Counted from the first letter of the stretch, positions 36,010 through 44,735 are shown. The stretch: DNA of 64,000 nt from Sphingomonas sp. NFR15 (GCF_900103265.1 NZ_FMWX01000011.1:27045-91044); one strand, 5' to 3'. Program-made: numbers and translations. The notes: a model not told the origin generated them from the letters alone.

Positions 36010-37248
36010 TTGGCGGTGATCTTCATGGGAACGGGCGGTTCTTCGGGACGCACACTGGCGGCGGCGGCGGCGGCGCTGCCGGAGGACTTGGCCGGCCAGC
36101 CGATCCGCTTCGTCGATACCCAGCCGTTCAACCTGCGCACCGGCGGCACCACCGCCTACGACGGCCCGGGCGAAGTCCGCCGCGCGGATCCCGACGCATG
36201 CGGGCTGAAGCGGCACACGTCGAGCTGGTCGGCGAACATGCTGCTCAACGGCGGGCAGGCGATGTATCGCCGGATGATCGCCTATGCCGCCGGCCTGATC
36301 GGCGCGGACGCCGACGTGATCGTCACCTGCCACGACCGGATCTATATCGAGACGGCGATGCTGCACGCGGCGCGGCGCCAGGGCGCGGCCACGGTGCTGC
36401 TCCAGGAGGGGCCGTTCTGCGCGATCGGCCACGGCGCGCCACGATCGCGGCTGCTGCGCGCCAAGGCGCTGGCGGCGCCGCTGGCGACGCGGCTCCTGCG
36501 CGTGCTGCCGCCGATCCCGGAGTACGGCATGGCCGGGCACGACCGGGTGATCGCCGCCTCCGATTCGTACCGCGCGCGCTGGATCGCGGCGGGGCTCGCG
36601 CCCGAGACGGTCGTCGTGGGCGGCATCCCGCGCTTCGATCCGCTTGCCACGCTGCGCGGGGCGGCGCGTCCCGCTGTCGCGCCGCTGCGGGTGCTGTACC
36701 TCGTCCAGCCGTTCGCGGCGCATGGCAAGGTCGATACGGCGGCGGCGCATGCCGCGCAGCGCGCGCTGGCAGAAGGGCTGAACGCCGCCGCCGCCCGGCG
36801 GCCGATCGCGCTGACGATCCGCTCGCACCCGCGCTCGTCGGGCGACGATGCCGGGGTGTTGCGCGGGGCCCTCGCCTTCGCGGCGGCCGAGGATCGCGGC
36901 GCGGCGCCGCTCGAAGCGGTGCTGCCCGAGACCGATCTGGTGATCGGCCATTATTCGAGCGGCATGCTCGAGGCGTTGCTGGCGCAGCGCCCGGTGGCGT
37001 GCGTGCCGGTGCCCGCCGCCGCCTTCGCCGAGGCGGCGGAGGCGGACAAGCAGATCTGGCTGACGCGAATCGGCATTCCGGTCGCCACCAACGCCGGGGA
37101 AATCGCCGCCGTGCTGGCGCAGGCGGGCGCGATGCCGGCGACGGTCGACTGGGGCCGGATCGGCGAGGAGGTCGGCACGGTCGACGGCCATGCGGCGGCG
37201 CGGTGCGCGGAATTGATCGCGGAGGTCGTCAGAAGGCGGGCGCGTTAG
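36010..37248 (+). CDS. Putative GT-B-fold glycosyltransferase of unknown specificity
   Basis: The protein has 412 residues and no family I can name with confidence. The start reads IFMGTGGSSGRTLAAAAAAL, a nucleotide-sugar-enzyme-like glycine loop. The middle has VIVTCHDRIYIETAMLHAARRQGAATVLLQEGPF. The C-terminal half has RVLYLVQPFAAHGK, LTIRSHPRSSGDD and DLVIGHYSSGMLEALLAQRP, an arrangement typical of GT-B enzymes and of sugar epimerases. TTG at 36010 has AGGGG seven bases upstream; GTG at 36016 is also possible. It stands alone on the plus strand and overlaps the convergent sialyltransferase-like gene by 4 bases. It could act on the nonulosonate side of the pathway. Confidence 0.6.
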   Translation: MAVIFMGTGGSSGRTLAAAAAALPEDLAGQPIRFVDTQPFNLRTGGTTAYDGPGEVRRADPDACGLKRHTSSWSANMLLNGGQAMYRRMIAYAAGLIGADADVIVTCHDRIYIETAMLHAARRQGAATVLLQEGPFCAIGHGAPRSRLLRAKALAAPLATRLLRVLPPIPEYGMAGHDRVIAASDSYRARWIAAGLAPETVVVGGIPRFDPLATLRGAARPAVAPLRVLYLVQPFAAHGKVDTAAAHAAQRALAEGLNAAAARRPIALTIRSHPRSSGDDAGVLRGALAFAAAEDRGAAPLEAVLPETDLVIGHYSSGMLEALLAQRPVACVPVPAAAFAEAAEADKQIWLTRIGIPVATNAGEIAAVLAQAGAMPATVDWGRIGEEVGTVDGHAAARCAELIAEVVRRRAR

Positions 37249-38216
37249 GCGCCTGCCGGCAGCGCCGCCATCACCCGCCGCAACCCGGCGCCGTCATCGA
37301 CCACCGCCACCGGGTTCGCGGGCCAGCCGCGCAGCACGCGCGCCATCCGCCGCAGCCCGAACAGGCCCGGCACGAACAGGCTGCGCTCGTAGCGGCCGAG
37401 GTCGATCAGCCCGGTCGAGACCGCCGCCGCATAAGCGGTGTAGCGGTAGCGGCCGGCGTGCGCGATCAGCCCCTCGGGATTGGGTTCGAGCGTGATCGCG
37501 GTGGCGGCGAGCCGCCGCGCCAGCCCGGCGACATCCTCGCGCGGGTGGGGCAGGTAGCGGACCGGGCGGGGGCTTGCCGCCGCGATCGCGGCCAGCGCGG
37601 CGCGGAAGCGGGTCTCGCCGACGATGCGATCCTCGACCAGCGGCGAGCCGATCAGCAGCAGTTCGTCACGCGCGGTGGCGGGTTCGGCGGGGGTGTGCAG
37701 CACGAGGTTGCGGCGCTCGAACCGGTCGCGCACGGTCACGCGGCCGCGGTCGATCCGCCGGCGGGTGATGTCGCGCGGATAGAAGCCCGCCGCCGCCTGA
37801 ACGAGCCCGCGCGCGGCGTACCAGCGGTTCGAGGTGAGATCGACGTAATGCGACAGGCCATCCTCCCACAATTCGATCGCGCCGAGGCCCGGCAGCGTTT
37901 GCAGGAAACGTTCGAGCGGCTCGCCTTCGAGGAACAGGATGGTCCGCGCGAAGCGGTGGGGGGCGAGCAGCGCGGCGACTGCCGGATAATAGGCCCGGTT
38001 GGCGCGGCGCGCGGCGGCGAACGACGCGAGCCCGCGCCCCGGCAGCGTCTCGCGGCCGAGATACAGCAGGCGGCCGGCGAAATGGCGTTCGAGCGGCGCG
38101 CGCATCGTTTCGTCGCGGAACAGCACGACATCGGGGTTCGCGGCGTTGTCGAGCAGGAACTGGAGGTGGAGGCGCGAGCGTGGCAGCGCCGCGACCGGGC
38201 CTTCGCGGTCAGCCAC
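37245..38216 (-). CDS. Sialyltransferase-like protein (GT52/polysialyltransferase-type motifs)
   Basis: GTG at 38216 overlaps the neuA stop by 8 bases and gives 323 residues. It carries the two motifs shared by bacterial sialyltransferases of families GT38, GT52 and GT80: E-D-G (E118-D119-G120, in IELWEDGLSHYVDL) and H-P (H224-P225, in VRYLPHPRED). A Ser-Thr pair follows at 267-268. Coupling to the CMP-nonulosonate synthetase supports transfer of a nonulosonic acid onto the polymer. Overall similarity is low, so the family call is by motif and context only. Confidence 0.68.
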   Translation of the reverse strand: MADREGPVAALPRSRLHLQFLLDNAANPDVVLFRDETMRAPLERHFAGRLLYLGRETLPGRGLASFAAARRANRAYYPAVAALLAPHRFARTILFLEGEPLERFLQTLPGLGAIELWEDGLSHYVDLTSNRWYAARGLVQAAAGFYPRDITRRRIDRGRVTVRDRFERRNLVLHTPAEPATARDELLLIGSPLVEDRIVGETRFRAALAAIAAASPRPVRYLPHPREDVAGLARRLAATAITLEPNPEGLIAHAGRYRYTAYAAAVSTGLIDLGRYERSLFVPGLFGLRRMARVLRGWPANPVAVVDDGAGLRRVMAALPAGA

Positions 38217-39381
38217 GCGCGAGGTGCCCGCCGGCTTCGAGCAGATCGGCGAGCAGCCGGATCGCGCCGCGGCCGCCATCGGCATCGAGCACCAGCGCCG
38301 CCGCCGCCAGCGCGCGCGGATGCGCATCCTGTGGCGCGACCGCGCAGCCGACCGCCGCCATACATTCGAGATCGTTGACGTCGTTGCCGACATACAGCGT
38401 CTCGGCCGGGTCGATCGCATGCTCGGCGAGCCAGGCTTGCAGCACCGCGAGCTTGCCCTCGATGCCGTGCTGATAGGGGAGGCGCAGCTTGCGGCAGCGC
38501 GCGGCGACGACCGGGTTGGTCTCCTTCGAGATCACCAGCATCGGCAGCCCGGCGGCGCGCAGCCGCTCGATCCCCATGCCGTCGCGGCGCGAGCACACCA
38601 CGCTCTCCTCGCCGGTTTCGCTGACGAAGACGCGATCGTCGGTGAGCACGCCGTCGAAATCCATCACCAGCGCCGAGACGCGCGGCGGCAGGCCGGGCGC
38701 GCGCGCCGTCAGCCGTGCGATGCGTTCCTCGGCGATGCGGAAATCGGCGGGCTCGTCGATTTCGAGCCGGCGTTCGATCGGGGTGTCGAACAGCACGGTC
38801 TTGCCGAAGAACCGGTGGCGCGCGGCGCGGAAGCCCTCGGTCTTCATCACATACACCGCGCCGGTCTCGAGATATTCGGGGGTGCGCTGCTGGCGCATCA
38901 GCCGGACGCTCTTGTCGTGGTTGACGCCGTGCGCGCCGTCGGCGTCCTCGCCCCAGAGGAAATAGTGGAATGGGGTCACCGCGAGCGCGCTGTCGGCGCG
39001 GCGGTCGATCAGCGCGGCGATCGTGCCGTCGATATCCTCGGGCGCGGTGAGCGGCGAGGTGCATTGCAGGAAGACGAGCAGATCCGGTTCGTAACCCTCG
39101 CCCTCGCGCAGCGCGTCCAGCGTGTGGAGCAGCGCGGCTTCGGACGAGGCGGTGTCGCTCGCGAGTTCGGCCGGGCGCCGCACGACCTCCGCGCCGTAGC
39201 GCCGCGCAACGGACGCGATCTCGTCATCGTCGGTGCTCACCACGACGCGGTCGACCCGCGATGCCGCACGTGCAGCATGTATGCTGTGTGCGATCAGCGG
39301 CACGCCGCCGAGCGGCAGGACGTTCTTGCGCGGAATGCCCTTCGAGCCGCCGCGCGCCGGGATGATCGCGAGTGTCTGCAA
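38209..39381 (-). CDS. neuA: NeuA-HAD fusion: CMP-nonulosonate synthetase plus KdsC-like phosphatase
   Basis: TTG at 39381, with AAGGAG seven bases upstream, gives 390 residues. The first half is an N-acylneuraminate cytidylyltransferase: AIIPARGGSKGIPRKN, VVSTDDDEIASVARRYGAEVVRRP, FLQCTSPL. From about residue 210 there is a HAD phosphatase of KdsC type with VMDFDGVLTDD, VISKETNP, EGKLAVLQ and YVGNDVNDLECM. The fusion would both dephosphorylate a nonulosonate 9-phosphate (or act as an oligomerisation domain) and activate the acid with CTP. It is transcribed ahead of the sialyltransferase-like gene. Confidence 0.9.
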   Translation of the reverse strand: MQTLAIIPARGGSKGIPRKNVLPLGGVPLIAHSIHAARAASRVDRVVVSTDDDEIASVARRYGAEVVRRPAELASDTASSEAALLHTLDALREGEGYEPDLLVFLQCTSPLTAPEDIDGTIAALIDRRADSALAVTPFHYFLWGEDADGAHGVNHDKSVRLMRQQRTPEYLETGAVYVMKTEGFRAARHRFFGKTVLFDTPIERRLEIDEPADFRIAEERIARLTARAPGLPPRVSALVMDFDGVLTDDRVFVSETGEESVVCSRRDGMGIERLRAAGLPMLVISKETNPVVAARCRKLRLPYQHGIEGKLAVLQAWLAEHAIDPAETLYVGNDVNDLECMAAVGCAVAPQDAHPRALAAAALVLDADGGRGAIRLLADLLEAGGHLARG

Positions 39382-39599
39382 CGCGCCAAACTCCTTGGAA
39401 ACACGGCACCGCAAGCCGAAAGTCCACGGCCCGCGCAACTTGAACGGCGCCTGGTTTATCCGATCTTCGCCACGAGGACATGCTTCGGCGCGTTGTTTCC
39501 TATTGCTGATCGGGACGGGCGAGTGCTACCGATATTTTGTGCAAGGGCAACATGGCGGGGAACTCTGACCTCGCCAGTTGAAAAGCGGGGCTATTGGTG

Positions 39600-40361
39600 A
39601 TGCGATCGGGCAGTGTGTTTTTGCCGACCAATAAAGCCGTGTTTGGCGTGTTGGCTTTGGGTCTGGCCCTTCTGTCGGGTGGTTGCGCCAACCACAGCTC
39701 GATCCGGGACGGGACGGCGACGGCGGTCGTGCCGGTCACGACCCTGCCCGAACCCGATCCGCGCAATGCGATCGGCGATATCTCGCCGGCCTATTATTTC
39801 GGCCCGCAGGACAAGATCGACATCGTCGTCTATCAGCTTCCCGAGCTGACCAAGGTCGTGACGGTCGATCAGGCCGGGCAAATCGCGCTGCCGTTCGTCG
39901 GCCAGGTGATGGCGGGCGGCCACACGCCGGCGGAGGTCCGTGCCGAGATCGCCTCGCGGCTCGGCCAGTCGATCATGCGCCACCCCGACGTGACGGTGGC
40001 GGTGTCCGAATCGGTCGGGCAGCGCATCACCGTCGAAGGGGCGGTCAACCAGCCGGGCGTCTATCCGGTGCAGGGCAAGAGCAGCCTGTTGCAGGCGATC
40101 GCGCTGGCGCGCGGCACCGACAACAAGTACGCCAACGAACATATCGTCGCGGTCTTCCGCACGATCAACAACCAGCGCAACGCCGCGATCTTCGACGTGA
40201 CGATGATCCGCGACGGGCAGATGGCCGATCCGGTCCTGTACGGCAACGACACCGTCGTCGTCGAACGGTCCTCGGGCAAGGTGCTGCTGCAAAACGTGAT
40301 CTCCGCCGCGGTGCCGGTCGTCGGCGTGTTCCGCGTGGCGGATGCGATCAACCGGTTCTGA
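39600..40361 (+). CDS. Polysaccharide export lipoprotein (OPX/Wza family), second copy
   Basis: The ATG at 39600 (TTG and GTG lie just before it) gives 253 residues. The lipoprotein signal ends LLSGGC. The Poly_export domain reads YYFGPQDKIDIVVYQLPELTKVVTVDQAG and IALPFVGQVMAGG, and an SLBB segment has ITVEGAVNQPGVYPVQGKSSLLQAIALARG. The C-terminus has a short hydrophobic stretch (VISAAVPVVGVFRVADAI). It differs clearly from the first copy at 21454 and is paired with the second chain-length kinase. The 218-base gap upstream is the divergent promoter shared with neuA. Confidence 0.92.
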   Translation: MRSGSVFLPTNKAVFGVLALGLALLSGGCANHSSIRDGTATAVVPVTTLPEPDPRNAIGDISPAYYFGPQDKIDIVVYQLPELTKVVTVDQAGQIALPFVGQVMAGGHTPAEVRAEIASRLGQSIMRHPDVTVAVSESVGQRITVEGAVNQPGVYPVQGKSSLLQAIALARGTDNKYANEHIVAVFRTINNQRNAAIFDVTMIRDGQMADPVLYGNDTVVVERSSGKVLLQNVISAAVPVVGVFRVADAINRF

Positions 40362-40406
40362 TGGCACCGCGGACTTCCCTTCGGCTCGAGCTTTGGCGAA
40401 CGATTC

Positions 40407-42635
40407 ATGAATGAACGCACCTCCGCGATCGAACCGGCGCCGGGCGACGTCTGGCAGGATGACGGCGCGCACGGCGCGCATTCCCGGTCGTGGCAGGCGA
40501 TCGGCGCGGCGGGCGCGCACGCGAGCAACGGCTTGCAGAATTTCATCGCGGTGGTGCTCAAGCGGCGCTGGCTGATTCTTGGCATCACGCTCGCCGCGCT
40601 GGTGATCGCGCTGCTGTTCACCGTGTTCACGCCGCCCGTCTATGTCGCGCGCGCGACCTTCCAGGTGCAGCGCGATGCGCCGCGCGTGGTCGATACGCAG
40701 GGCGCCACGCAGACCTCCACCACCGAGACCGATCAGGCGTTCCTCAACACCCAGTTCGCGCTGATGACCAGCCGCGTGACCGCGCAGGGCATCGTCCGCC
40801 GCCTCAACCTCGCCACCAATCGCGATTTCATCGGCAGCGGGACGCTCGGCGGGATCTTCCAGAACAGCGGCACGCCGAGCCCGGCGGAGCTGCAACAGGC
40901 GTTCGACGCGGCGACGGCGAAGGTGATGCAGAACCTGACCGCGACGCAATATGGCACGTCGCTGCTGATCCAGGTTCAGTATCAGGACCGCAACCCGCAG
41001 ATGGCGGCGGCGATCGCCAACGCCGCGATCGACGAGTTCATCCAGGATTCGATCGAGCGCCAGTTCCTGTCGTCGAAATATGCGGGCGACTTCGTCGGCC
41101 GCCGTCTGCTCGAACTCAAGGCCAAGCTCGAAAAGTCCGAGCGCGACCTGGTCGATTACGCGTCGCACGAAAAGATCATCAGCGTCACCGACGCGGGCAA
41201 GCCCGGCGCGCAGGCGCAATCGCTCGATTCGGCATCGCTCAACGTCATCAACACCGCCGCCGTCACCGCCAAGGCGCAGCGGCTCGACGCCGAGGCGGCG
41301 TGGCAGCTCGCGCAGACGTCGAGCGCGGGCGCGCTCGCGCAATCGACCAACGATCCGCAGCTCAACGAACTGGCGGGCAAGCTCTCCGCGCTCCAGGCCG
41401 ATTATCAGCAGAAGGCGCAGACCTTCAGGCCGAACTTCCCGGCGATGGTCGAGCTGCGCGCACAGATCGCCACGATCCAGAAGCAGATGGACGCGCAACG
41501 CGGCAAGCTGCTCCAGGTCGTGAAGGGCAATTACCAGCTCGCGCTCGACAAGGAAAAGGCGCTCAACGACCAGCTCACCAAGGCGACCAGCCAGGTGCTC
41601 GATGTCCAGTCGCGCAGCATCCAATATATGATCCTGCAGCGCGAGGTGGATACCAACCGCGCGCTGTATGACGCGCTGCTCTCGCGCTACAAGGAGATCG
41701 GCGTCGCCGGCGGGGCGAATTCGAACAACGTGTCGATCATCGACCGCGCGCGCGCGCCGGGTTCGCCGGCGTGGCCGATCCTGTGGCTCAACCTGCTGAT
41801 CGCGCTGGTCGGCGGTCTCGCCATCGGTCTCGGCGTCGCCTTCCTGCTCGATTTCCTCGACGACACCTTCAAGATGCCGGAGGATGTCGAGACCAACCTC
41901 GGCCTGCCGCTGCTCGGCATGATCCCGAAGCTCGAGGAGGACGAAACTCCGCTCGGCGAACTCGCCAAGGCGCGGTCGAGCTTCGTCGAGGCGTATTTCG
42001 CGGCGCGCACCGCGTTGCAGCTCGCCGGGCCGAACGGCGCGCCCAAGTCGCTCCTCATCACCAGTTCGAACCCGAACGAGGGCAAGACCACGACCGCGAT
42101 CTCGCTCGCGCAGAGTTTCGCCGAGCAGGGCAAGCGCGTGCTGCTGGTCGATGCCGACATGCGGCGCCCCTCGCTCCACAAGATGCTCGGCTTCAACAAT
42201 GCCGAGGGACTCGCCAACGCGCTCAGCGGCGAGCGGCGCGCGCTCGACGTGATCGTGCATGACAGCCACGGCTTCGACGTGCTGCCGAGCGGGCCGATCT
42301 CGCCCAATCCGGCGCGGCTGTTGAGCGGCGGCTTGCGCGGGCTGATCGCCGATCTCGAGACGCGCTACGACATGGTGATCTTCGACGGCCCGCCGATCGT
42401 GGGCCTGGCCGACGTGCCGATCCTGTCGGCGGCGATCGAGGAGACCGTGCTGGTGATCCAGGCGCGCAAGAGCCGCCGCCGCGTGGTGATGTCCGCGCTG
42501 CGCCGCCTGCGGTCGAGCCGCAGCCTGATCGTCGGGGTGATCCTCACCAAGTTCGACCACCGCTCGGCCGACTATGCGTACACCTACGCCTATTCGAGCT
42601 ATTACTACAGCTACGGGGACAGCCGGGCCGCCTGA
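40407..42635 (+). CDS. Polysaccharide co-polymerase/BY-kinase (Wzc/GumC-like), second copy
   Basis: This 742-residue chain-length regulator and tyrosine autokinase has a Wzz region beginning with a helix near residue 55 (RRWLILGITLAALVIALLF). A periplasmic coiled coil and a second helix (LLIALVGGLAIGLGVAFLL) follow. The kinase domain is canonical: Walker A SSNPNEGKTTT, Walker A' LLVDADMRRP and Walker B MVIFDGPP. The last 20 residues hold eight tyrosines. Unlike the copy at 23570, all catalytic motifs look intact. It overlaps the next gene by one base. Confidence 0.93.
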   Translation: MNERTSAIEPAPGDVWQDDGAHGAHSRSWQAIGAAGAHASNGLQNFIAVVLKRRWLILGITLAALVIALLFTVFTPPVYVARATFQVQRDAPRVVDTQGATQTSTTETDQAFLNTQFALMTSRVTAQGIVRRLNLATNRDFIGSGTLGGIFQNSGTPSPAELQQAFDAATAKVMQNLTATQYGTSLLIQVQYQDRNPQMAAAIANAAIDEFIQDSIERQFLSSKYAGDFVGRRLLELKAKLEKSERDLVDYASHEKIISVTDAGKPGAQAQSLDSASLNVINTAAVTAKAQRLDAEAAWQLAQTSSAGALAQSTNDPQLNELAGKLSALQADYQQKAQTFRPNFPAMVELRAQIATIQKQMDAQRGKLLQVVKGNYQLALDKEKALNDQLTKATSQVLDVQSRSIQYMILQREVDTNRALYDALLSRYKEIGVAGGANSNNVSIIDRARAPGSPAWPILWLNLLIALVGGLAIGLGVAFLLDFLDDTFKMPEDVETNLGLPLLGMIPKLEEDETPLGELAKARSSFVEAYFAARTALQLAGPNGAPKSLLITSSNPNEGKTTTAISLAQSFAEQGKRVLLVDADMRRPSLHKMLGFNNAEGLANALSGERRALDVIVHDSHGFDVLPSGPISPNPARLLSGGLRGLIADLETRYDMVIFDGPPIVGLADVPILSAAIEETVLVIQARKSRRRVVMSALRRLRSSRSLIVGVILTKFDHRSADYAYTYAYSSYYYSYGDSRAA

Positions 42636-43852
42636 TGCCGCGCGTGCGCACCCGAACCCGCCGCGTAGCGACGCGGGCCGAGCGGGTGCGGGCGGGCGTG
42701 CTGATCGGCGCGGCGCTGCTCGCCGGCGCCGGCATCGCGGCGGTCGATTTCGCGGCCGACGCCTCGGTCGTTCCCGAAGTCGCGGTCCAGGTCGATCCGC
42801 GCAACAGCGACGTGCTGACCACGCTCGCCGAGAATAGCGCGCGCGACGATCTCGATGCCGCCCACGCCTATGCGCTGCGCGCGATCGCCAGCAACCCGCT
42901 CGACGATCGCGCGCTGGTCATCGCCGCGCTCGCGCGGACCTCGACCAACGAGATCGCGCGCGCCGACCGGCTGTTCGGCCTCGTCACCCAACTGACCCGC
43001 CGCCAGCCGCTCGCCGAGACGTGGATGTTCGATCTCTCGGCCGACCGCGGCGATTATGCCGGCGCGATCGACCATGCCGATGCCGCGCTGCGCCGCCACA
43101 CGGTCGCGGATACCGACGTGATGCCGGTGATGATCCGCATCACCGCCACGCCCGGCGCGCTCCCCGCGCTCGCGCGCAAGCTGGCGACGATGCCGCCGTG
43201 GCGCACCGATTTCTTCCAACGGCTCGCGCGATCGAAGGAAGGCGACGGACTCGCGCTGATCGGGGCGCTCAGACAGGCCGGCGACCGCACCGCCCCCGTC
43301 GAGGTGGCGGCGATGGCGAGCCAGCAGATCGCCGCCGGCAGCACCGCCAAAGCGCGGGCGGTGTGGCGTACGGGGTTCGGATCGCCGCTGCCGCCGCTGC
43401 TCTCGCCCAATTTCGAATCGATGGTCCAGTATGGCGATTTCGGCTGGACGTTCGGCGTGCGCGGCGGCGCGCAGATCGTCGCGCGCGGCGGCTCCACGGG
43501 CGGCACGAGCGGCCACGCGCTCGAGGTTCAGCCCTCGCGCACCGGCAAGCGGCCGGTGCCGGTCGCCCAGCAGGCGATGCTGCTCGATCGCGGCGGGCAC
43601 AGGATCACGTTCGAGGGGCGCGGCGTCGGCGGCGGCGGCCAGTCGGTCGCGTCGGTGGTGGTGCGCTGCGCCGGAACCGATCAGGAACTCGGCCGCGCGA
43701 GCGTGCCGGCGGGGCCAAGCTGGACGACCGCCGGCTTCGGCTTCTTCGTGCCTGCGAGCGACTGTCCGATTCAGAAGCTCGTGATCGAGGCGGTGCCCAA
43801 TCTCACCCAGGGCGGCAGCCCGACGCTGATCGACACGTTTCGCGTCGAATAG
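42635..43852 (+). CDS. Exopolysaccharide-associated protein with TPR-like and carbohydrate-binding-like domains
   Basis: The 405-residue product has one N-terminal membrane helix (residues 20-42, VLIGAALLAGAGIAAVDFAA). A helical, TPR-like region follows (AHAYALRAIASNPLDDRALVIAALAR, LAETWMFDLSADRGDYAGAIDHADAAL). The last about 150 residues look beta-rich and jelly-roll-like (FGWTFGVRGGAQIVARGG, HRITFEGRGVGGGGQSVASVVVRC). No family is named with confidence. The TGATG overlap with the kinase gene implies coupled expression and a role in polymer assembly or export at the inner membrane. Confidence 0.65.
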   Translation: MPRVRTRTRRVATRAERVRAGVLIGAALLAGAGIAAVDFAADASVVPEVAVQVDPRNSDVLTTLAENSARDDLDAAHAYALRAIASNPLDDRALVIAALARTSTNEIARADRLFGLVTQLTRRQPLAETWMFDLSADRGDYAGAIDHADAALRRHTVADTDVMPVMIRITATPGALPALARKLATMPPWRTDFFQRLARSKEGDGLALIGALRQAGDRTAPVEVAAMASQQIAAGSTAKARAVWRTGFGSPLPPLLSPNFESMVQYGDFGWTFGVRGGAQIVARGGSTGGTSGHALEVQPSRTGKRPVPVAQQAMLLDRGGHRITFEGRGVGGGGQSVASVVVRCAGTDQELGRASVPAGPSWTTAGFGFFVPASDCPIQKLVIEAVPNLTQGGSPTLIDTFRVE

Positions 43853-43874
43853 CGCCCGACGCCGCTCTCCCGCG

Positions 43875-44735
43875 TTATCCGAGCGCCTGATCGAGCAGCT
43901 TGGCGAGCCTGAGCCCGCCGCGCTCGACCTCCAGCCGCGCCACCGGCACGAGCTTCCCGATCGTCGCATCGTCGAGCGTGACGCGCGGCGGGGTCGGCGC
44001 GCACGGGTTGCCGCCCAGCGCGCTCGCATAGGTCTGGTCGTGCGCGACCTGCCAGCTTTCGCGGCTCCAGTCGGTCACGCTGCCGGCGGCGATCTTCGCC
44101 CGCACCGCGGCGGGATAGCGCCGCACCAGCGACGGCCCGGTCGTGATCGCGCGCTCGGCGAGATAGCCGTCCCAGATCGAATGGAGGTTGAGCCGGGGCG
44201 GGCCGTAGCGCCCGTAGGTCGCCTTGACGTCGTTGCCGCCCTTGTCGCCCTTCTCGCCGGCGTGGAGCGGCTGGTGGAGATCGCCGGTGAAGTGGATCAG
44301 GAAGACGAGCGCCTGTACGCGGTCCTTCATCGGCGCGTGGCGGTCGCGCAGCGTCTTGACGTCGCGCTCGATCTGCGCGGAGACGCAATTGCCGTCCTTG
44401 CAGGCTTCGGTGAGGCTGAACGGCGCGCAGATGTTCACGTCCTGGAAGTGCCAAGTGTAGGCATAGCCGAAGCGCGGCTTGCCGTCGGCGTCCTTGAGCG
44501 GCTTGACGCAATCGGCCCAGGTGCTCGCGCCTTCGATCGTGGTGGCCTTGCATTCGGGGGTGCCGAGCAGATCGCTGTGCGCGAGCAGGTGGCGCACTTC
44601 GGCGCGCGCGCGGGGTGAGGCATTGGCATAGCCGATCTTCGCGATCGTCTCGTGCCCGAACTCCCAATAGGCGCTGGCGGGGGCGGCGGCGCTGGCGAGC
44701 GCGGCGGCGGCGAGATACGCGACGGTACGAATCAT
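43875..44735 (-). CDS. Secreted S1/P1-family nuclease
   Basis: ATG at 44735 gives a 286-residue exported nuclease. The signal peptide ends ASAAAPASA and the mature protein begins YWEFGHETIAKIG, where an N-terminal Trp and a His bind the zinc cluster. The other metal ligands lie in LIHFTGDLHQPLHAG, GGNDVK and LNLHSIWDGYL. Such enzymes cut single-stranded DNA/RNA and remove 3'-phosphates in the periplasm. The frame continues upstream to 45515 without conservation. The gene is convergent with the exopolysaccharide set. Confidence 0.92.
   Translation of the reverse strand: MIRTVAYLAAAALASAAAPASAYWEFGHETIAKIGYANASPRARAEVRHLLAHSDLLGTPECKATTIEGASTWADCVKPLKDADGKPRFGYAYTWHFQDVNICAPFSLTEACKDGNCVSAQIERDVKTLRDRHAPMKDRVQALVFLIHFTGDLHQPLHAGEKGDKGGNDVKATYGRYGPPRLNLHSIWDGYLAERAITTGPSLVRRYPAAVRAKIAAGSVTDWSRESWQVAHDQTYASALGGNPCAPTPPRVTLDDATIGKLVPVARLEVERGGLRLAKLLDQALG

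Noticed and set aside
36010..37248. NeuC (UDP-GlcNAc 2-epimerase)
   Set aside because: The GTRPE motif and other epimerase signatures are missing; only general GT-B-like features are present.
39591..42560. Open minus-strand frame of 989 codons
   Set aside because: It is the complement of the second OPX and kinase genes, which have full motifs; the antisense product has no recognisable domain.
13721..43852. Classical sphingan (gellan/welan) biosynthesis cluster
   Set aside because: There is no characteristic sphingan glycosyltransferase and lyase order, no rhamnose (rml) genes, and the kinase is fused to the co-polymerase rather than separate.
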